Made by a program: the position numbers and the translations under genes. A DNA stretch of 18,397 bases from an uncultured Holosporaceae bacterium (GTDB taxonomy: Bacteria > Pseudomonadota > Alphaproteobacteria > RUG11792): NCBI GenBank assembly GCA_947285985.1, contig CAMYPB010000008.1, forward strand, positions 1 through 18,397, read 5' to 3'. Below, one piece after another: positions 14,872 through 18,397 of the stretch (positions are counted from its first letter, which is position 1; every line of letters begins with the position of its first letter). The notes beneath the pieces were generated by a model. That model searched no databases. It was not told where the DNA came from and saw only the letters and a program-made list of their open reading frames with translations.

Positions 14872-16173
14872 ATGCTAACAGGCAACAATAATTCGGAAAA
14901 TTCCACAAAAATCAATGAAACAGATAATTTAAACACATCTCTTCCACAAAGAGATGGAAAAATCCCACGAACTGTATGGCAGATAGGATTCATGATGATG
15001 CTCATGAATATATCGTTTGTTATGGTATATAGTTTTTCTGGGTTATATTTAAAACATATTCTTGGAGCTTCAGTTATAGGAATTGGAGTTCTTGAAGGTC
15101 TCTGTGAGACGATATCTCACGCTATGAAATTAGTCTCTGGGATGCTCAGTGATTTTTTCAGACGACGAAAAGGTATCATGATTTTCGGATATATCTTTTC
15201 AGTCATAAGCAAGCCAATCCTCGCGATCTCAGATTCTTTCGCCCTCGTTTTTTCATCGAGAATGATGGAAAGATTCGGAAATGGAGTTCAAGCGTCTCCA
15301 AGAGACGCAATCGTTGCGGACGTTGCCCCACGAAAACGAATGGGTGCGTCCTATGGATTGAAGAGGACTCTCGCGTATGCAGGATCTTTATTGGGAGGTT
15401 TATTTGGAATTATTGCGATGGATCAAACAAATAACAATTATCAATTAGTATTCGCGATCGCATCTATTCCAGCTATACTTGCGTTTATTATTTTATTATT
15501 CTGCATCAAGGAACCAACGAGATGCGCGCACCCGGCCATCGCTTCAGAAACTCCTATGCCCGCTCCAAAAGTAAAAACCAAGTTTTCGATAAAAAATTTC
15601 AAGTATTTAGGAAAAGCTTTCTGGCTTTTAATGGGCGTTAACTTCGTTTTTATGATGGCTAGAATGAATGAGACTTTCATTATACTTCGTGCAAACGATG
15701 GATTTTCAGTTGCAGAAAAATTCGCACCTATCGTTATGATAATATACAATCTTGGAACGACTCTCGCATCGTATCCTATTGGAGTTTTGGGAGACAAGTT
15801 CAATAGATTTAAAATATTGTTTATCGGTGTATTATTTCTAGTACTCGCAGATATAACGATGTTTGCAGCAAGTAGTTGGACAATAATGTGTATTGGAATA
15901 CTTTTTTGGGGACTTCAATATGGAGCAACCCAAAATATTTTCGTTTCTCTCATCGCAGAAAAAGTCCCTGAAGATTTGCGAGGAACGGGATTTGGAGTAT
16001 ACTGGCTCATAAATGCGATTGCTGCATTCATCGCGGATACTCTCGCGGGATATGTCGCGCACAATTTTTCATTGAATAGTATATTCATTTCGAGCGGAAT
16101 TATAGCACTTGGCGCGTTATTCGCACTCTCAAGTGTTATGCACACAATATCCCCAATAAAACAGAAGGTATAA
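14872..16173 (+). CDS. Major facilitator superfamily transporter
   Basis: This 433-residue polytopic inner-membrane protein has a hydrophilic cytoplasmic N-terminal tail (about 1-35) and roughly twelve hydrophobic segments. The MFS motif A SGMLSDFFRRRKG lies at 89-101 between helices 2 and 3. A weaker copy, IGVLGDKFNRFK, follows in the second half, the classic duplicated arrangement. The segment RFGNGVQASPRDAIVADVAP (134-153) is typical of one group of bacterial MFS permeases. A central loop (about 215-245) with Pro- and Lys-rich sequence separates the halves. Substrate cannot be read from the sequence. The dapD gene starts 4 nt after the stop, so the two form an operon. This may mean a metabolite link, or only shared transcription. 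Confidence 0.88.
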   Translation: MLTGNNNSENSTKINETDNLNTSLPQRDGKIPRTVWQIGFMMMLMNISFVMVYSFSGLYLKHILGASVIGIGVLEGLCETISHAMKLVSGMLSDFFRRRKGIMIFGYIFSVISKPILAISDSFALVFSSRMMERFGNGVQASPRDAIVADVAPRKRMGASYGLKRTLAYAGSLLGGLFGIIAMDQTNNNYQLVFAIASIPAILAFIILLFCIKEPTRCAHPAIASETPMPAPKVKTKFSIKNFKYLGKAFWLLMGVNFVFMMARMNETFIILRANDGFSVAEKFAPIVMIIYNLGTTLASYPIGVLGDKFNRFKILFIGVLFLVLADITMFAASSWTIMCIGILFWGLQYGATQNIFVSLIAEKVPEDLRGTGFGVYWLINAIAAFIADTLAGYVAHNFSLNSIFISSGIIALGALFALSSVMHTISPIKQKV

Positions 16174-16177
16174 AATT

Positions 16178-16951
16178 ATGAATACACTACAATTAAAAAT
16201 AGAGCAGGCTTTTGAAAATAGTATTCCCTACGATAGATCATATATAGATGAAGTATTGGAACTTTTGAATAGTGGTTCCATAAAAATCGTCGAAAAATTG
16301 GAGGATGGATCATACAAGACGAATTCATGGATAAAAAAGGCCATACTCCTCATGTTTCGCCATACGAAAGCACACGAACAAATTTTTGACTCATTCGATA
16401 AAATTGGACTATTGAAATATGATCAAAATAATCCTCGATATAGGAAGGCTCCAGGATCAATAATACGAAATGGAGTCTATATAGGAAATAATGCGATTAT
16501 TATGCCAAGCTATATAAATATAGGGTCCTATATAGATGACAATACGATGATAGATATAAATGCGGCCATAGGATCATGCGCACAAATTGGAAAAAATTGT
16601 CATATTTCCGCGTTGTCGTGTATTGGAGGGGTTTTAGAACCAGCCGTCGCAAATCCCGTCATAATCGAAGATAATTGTTTCATAGGAGCTCAATCTTCAA
16701 TCCTAGAGGGATGTATCGTTGAAAAAAATTCGATCATCGCATCGGGTGTGACGATCTCATCCTCAACAAAAATTATAGATCGAGAATCAGGAAATATTTC
16801 GTATGGTATCATTCCGGAAGGATCCGTTGTCGTCCCGGGAAGTTATCCCTCAAAAAATAATATAAACATAAATTGTGCCGTCATAATAAAAAAAGTAGAC
16901 GATAAATCACGATCAAAATCCAGTATAAACGAAATATTGAGATCTGTGTAA
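16178..16951 (+). CDS. dapD: 2,3,4,5-tetrahydropyridine-2,6-dicarboxylate N-succinyltransferase (DapD)
   Basis: DapD is a succinyl-CoA dependent, trimeric left-handed beta-helix acyltransferase in the succinylase branch of diaminopimelate/lysine synthesis. It feeds the cross-linking residue of peptidoglycan. The N-terminal helical domain (1-90) ends with RKAPGSIIRNGVYIG. Hexapeptide repeats follow, with MID (124-126, catalytic Asp126), GSCAQIGKN (132-140), IGGVLEP (149-155) and SILEG (174-178, likely catalytic Glu178). Two usually invariant segments differ: MIDTWA is MIDINA here, and LSGGVGIGG is ISALSCIGG. At 257 residues it is shorter than the common 274-285. AGAAGG stands 9 nt before the ATG, inside the end of the transporter gene. 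The changes leave the catalytic pair in place, so activity is likely but not certain. Confidence 0.92.
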   Translation: MNTLQLKIEQAFENSIPYDRSYIDEVLELLNSGSIKIVEKLEDGSYKTNSWIKKAILLMFRHTKAHEQIFDSFDKIGLLKYDQNNPRYRKAPGSIIRNGVYIGNNAIIMPSYINIGSYIDDNTMIDINAAIGSCAQIGKNCHISALSCIGGVLEPAVANPVIIEDNCFIGAQSSILEGCIVEKNSIIASGVTISSSTKIIDRESGNISYGIIPEGSVVVPGSYPSKNNININCAVIIKKVDDKSRSKSSINEILRSV

Positions 16952-16963
16952 CACAAAAAAATT

Positions 16964-16996
16964 AGATATACTCAATCTCTAAGATTGAGTATATCT
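16964..16996. terminator. Bidirectional terminator between dapD and smpB
   Basis: AGATATACTCAATCT (16964-16978), a CTA loop and AGATTGAGTATATCT (16982-16996) form a perfect 15-bp stem. On the minus strand it is followed by AA and seven T, so it is a strong terminator for smpB, 18 nt past its stop. On the plus strand the stem is followed by CTTC and a C run rather than T, so it would be weaker for dapD. Confidence 0.85.
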
Positions 16997-17014
16997 CTTC
17001 CCCCCCCTCTCGTT

Positions 17015-17497
17015 TCAATGATTATAATTCTTCAAGATTCGACTTTTTTGAATATTCCAATCTCGTTTTTTAATTGTCTCCCTTTTATCAACGACATTCT
17101 TTCCACGCGCTAGTCCGATACTCAATTTTATTATACCCTTATGATTGAAATACATTGTGAGAGGAACGATCGTCATACCTTTCTTCACGATAGATCCCAA
17201 AAGTTTATTTATCTGAGTTCTATGGAGGAGTAATTTTCTAGGTTTTTTAGGCTCATGATTCAAATAACTAGCCTGCTTTAAGACGGGTATATCACAATTG
17301 AATAGGAATAATTCATTGTATCCTTCTATCGGACCAATAAACGACTCATTTATACTCACATGCCCATCTCGTATAGACTTCACTTCAGAGCCCTTCAAAA
17401 CGATTCCCGATTCAAAAGTCTCGATTATTTCATAATCAAATTTTGCGCGTCTATTTTTCGCAGCTATCTTAAAATTTTCAACTTCTCTCTCTGACAT
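17015..17497 (-). CDS. smpB: SsrA-binding protein SmpB
   Basis: SmpB binds the tRNA-like part of tmRNA and brings it to stalled ribosomes for trans-translation. Visible family blocks, in order, are KNRRAKFDYEIIETFESGIV (14-33), LKGSEVKSIRDGHVSINESF, KKPRKLLLHRTQI, KKGMTIVPLTMYFNHKGIIK and the GLARGKNVVDKRETIKKRD stretch. The tail is short and basic. At 160 residues the length is normal. The ATG is preceded by an AGG about 8 nt away. The matching ssrA gene is not visible in this window. Downstream is a strong hairpin terminator. Upstream is an inverted repeat that brackets two TATAAT-like boxes. Confidence 0.95.
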   Translation of the reverse strand: MSEREVENFKIAAKNRRAKFDYEIIETFESGIVLKGSEVKSIRDGHVSINESFIGPIEGYNELFLFNCDIPVLKQASYLNHEPKKPRKLLLHRTQINKLLGSIVKKGMTIVPLTMYFNHKGIIKLSIGLARGKNVVDKRETIKKRDWNIQKSRILKNYNH

Positions 17498-17522
17498 AAA
17501 AAAAACCTAAAAATAAATCTAT

Positions 17523-17570
17523 ATAGGACACATCGTATGAATATTATATTATTATAAGACGATGCCCTAT
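17523..17570 (-). promoter_or_regulatory. smpB promoter region with inverted repeat around two -10-like boxes
   Basis: On the minus strand two perfect TATAAT hexamers occur at 17556-17551 and 17548-17543. They are bracketed by an inverted repeat: CATCGT (17531-17536) pairs with ACGATG (17559-17564), and ATAGG (17523-17527) with CCTAT (17566-17570). No good -35 is seen at the proper distance. The repeat could be an operator or, as RNA, the 3' hairpin of the upstream gene. The long A/T-rich loop and lack of a T run argue against a plain terminator. Confidence 0.4.
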
Positions 17571-17594
17571 TCCATAAAAATCTACGAGATCCCT

Positions 17595-18397
17595 CTATTT
17601 TGACTTTGAAGACTCCTCAAACAATTCGAAATCACGATCATTCCCTAAAAACCAACTCCCTCTCGTCTCCATAGAATCTATCGTCAATCTCTGACTAATA
17701 TAAGGATCATAAGGAAGAGATTTCAAAACCTCAAAATACGACTTCATCATACCGTCAAAATATTTCGCAAGAGGAATAAAAAATTCCGTATCTCTCTTCT
17801 CTTGTGAATCAAGCATATAATAGAAACGAGTATTATCATCACCTGTCATCGATATTCCAAATAACATCCTGCGCGTACATGTGCAAGATGATGACGTCGA
17901 AGAATCATTATTCTCAGTCCAGTGTAAATCCTCAATAGATGCACGCTTTATTTCCTTTATTCTTTGAAATACACTATTCCTAACACCTATCAAATAATCT
18001 ATAATACTTTTAATATCTTGTTTGTCAGTAATTGTTGATTTATCATTTTGAATATAACTTTCAAAAAAAGAGTTCCATTTATTTATCGCATCATTTTTAG
18101 TAGATTCATCCTTTATTCTGGAAACATATTCTTCACTATCTTTTTTCGAATAGTATGCTATCATATTTTTATTTAAAAAATCACTTCCAAATACATTTTT
18201 TATTTCAGAGGCCTTCTCATAAAATGTATTCAATTTATTGTTTACAATATCAATATTTAAATTACCCTTATCTGAAACACCCAATTTTTCATATATACTA
18301 TTCAATGCGCTTGAAATATTTGAAAGTTCCGACAATTTAAATTCTTGCATTGTATTTTTGATAGATTCAGAAATAATATTTTGTAACTCATCTTTAC
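17595..18397 (-). CDS. Unrecognised protein, 5' end outside the window
   Basis: The frame has an internal ATG at 18350, but it stays open upstream to the window edge (codons for KDELQNIISESIKNT precede that Met). The true start probably lies beyond 18397, and the visible part is at least 266 codons. No family was recognised. The sequence is Ser/Lys/Asp/Asn-rich and looks mostly helical: first an amphipathic stretch (SELSNISSALNSIYEKLG), later LIGVRNSVFQRIKEIKRAS. In the middle is a Ser/Cys linker, NDSSTSSSCTCTRRM. The C-terminal third contains FYYMLDSQEKRDTEFFIPLA and a tail FELFEESSKSK. No membrane segment is visible in the part shown, and whether it has a signal peptide cannot be told. It lies 97 nt upstream of smpB on the same strand. 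Confidence 0.6.
   Translation of the reverse strand, partial: KDELQNIISESIKNTMQEFKLSELSNISSALNSIYEKLGVSDKGNLNIDIVNNKLNTFYEKASEIKNVFGSDFLNKNMIAYYSKKDSEEYVSRIKDESTKNDAINKWNSFFESYIQNDKSTITDKQDIKSIIDYLIGVRNSVFQRIKEIKRASIEDLHWTENNDSSTSSSCTCTRRMLFGISMTGDDNTRFYYMLDSQEKRDTEFFIPLAKYFDGMMKSYFEVLKSLPYDPYISQRLTIDSMETRGSWFLGNDRDFELFEESSKSK

Noticed and set aside
15441..15803. Minus-strand 120-codon frame inside the MFS transporter gene
   Set aside because: It is antisense to transmembrane coding sequence with clear MFS motifs, and has no independent start signal.
1..18397. Mobile element or recent horizontal transfer
   Set aside because: No transposase, integrase, terminal inverted repeats or target duplications were seen, and base composition looks even apart from expected differences between conserved and hypothetical genes.

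Overview
This AT-rich window (about one third G+C by eye, not counted) looks like chromosome from a host-associated alphaproteobacterium with a reduced genome, most plausibly of the Holosporales/Rickettsiales type. The reasons are the low G+C, the alphaproteobacterial style of FtsB and AspRS, the mix of compact housekeeping genes with unrecognised small secreted proteins, and the broken-up cell-wall cluster. The lineage is an inference. The standard genetic code fits: TGG encodes Trp and TGA is used as a stop.

Layout from left to right. An intergenic hairpin region leads into rarA (+). A consensus-like promoter (TTGACA-18-TATACT) then drives three tandem genes for small exported proteins (+). 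They converge, with 3 bp between stops, on a minus-strand group: murG, murC and a small membrane protein coupled to murC. After a divergent intergenic region come pal, ftsB, a small exported protein with an internal duplication, and aspS (all +), ending in a strong hairpin. A long minus-strand series follows, given here in transcription order from the right: a coiled-coil exported protein with 35-residue repeats, alaS, lipA, a minimal prepilin (A24) peptidase and a Cys-rich exported protein. Next, an MFS transporter and dapD form a two-gene + operon. The window ends with smpB and an unrecognised gene (both -), the latter running off the right edge.

How the genes relate. dapD (diaminopimelate), murC and murG (peptidoglycan precursors), ftsB (divisome) and pal (outer-membrane to peptidoglycan tether) show that the organism keeps a diaminopimelate-type wall, an outer membrane and a division machine. 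aspS, alaS and smpB serve translation and ribosome rescue. lipA makes lipoylated 2-oxoacid dehydrogenases. rarA acts at stalled forks. The accessory content is six genes for exported proteins of unknown function plus the partial gene at the right edge. No mobile element, CRISPR array, tRNA or rRNA was found.

The parts most worth a second look are the mosaic trio of secreted proteins, the repeat-expanded coiled-coil protein and the A24 peptidase. Several start codons were moved inward from the longest open frame (murC, pal, ftsB, lipA and two secreted proteins), because the longest frames begin at TTG or lack a ribosome-binding site or signal peptide.
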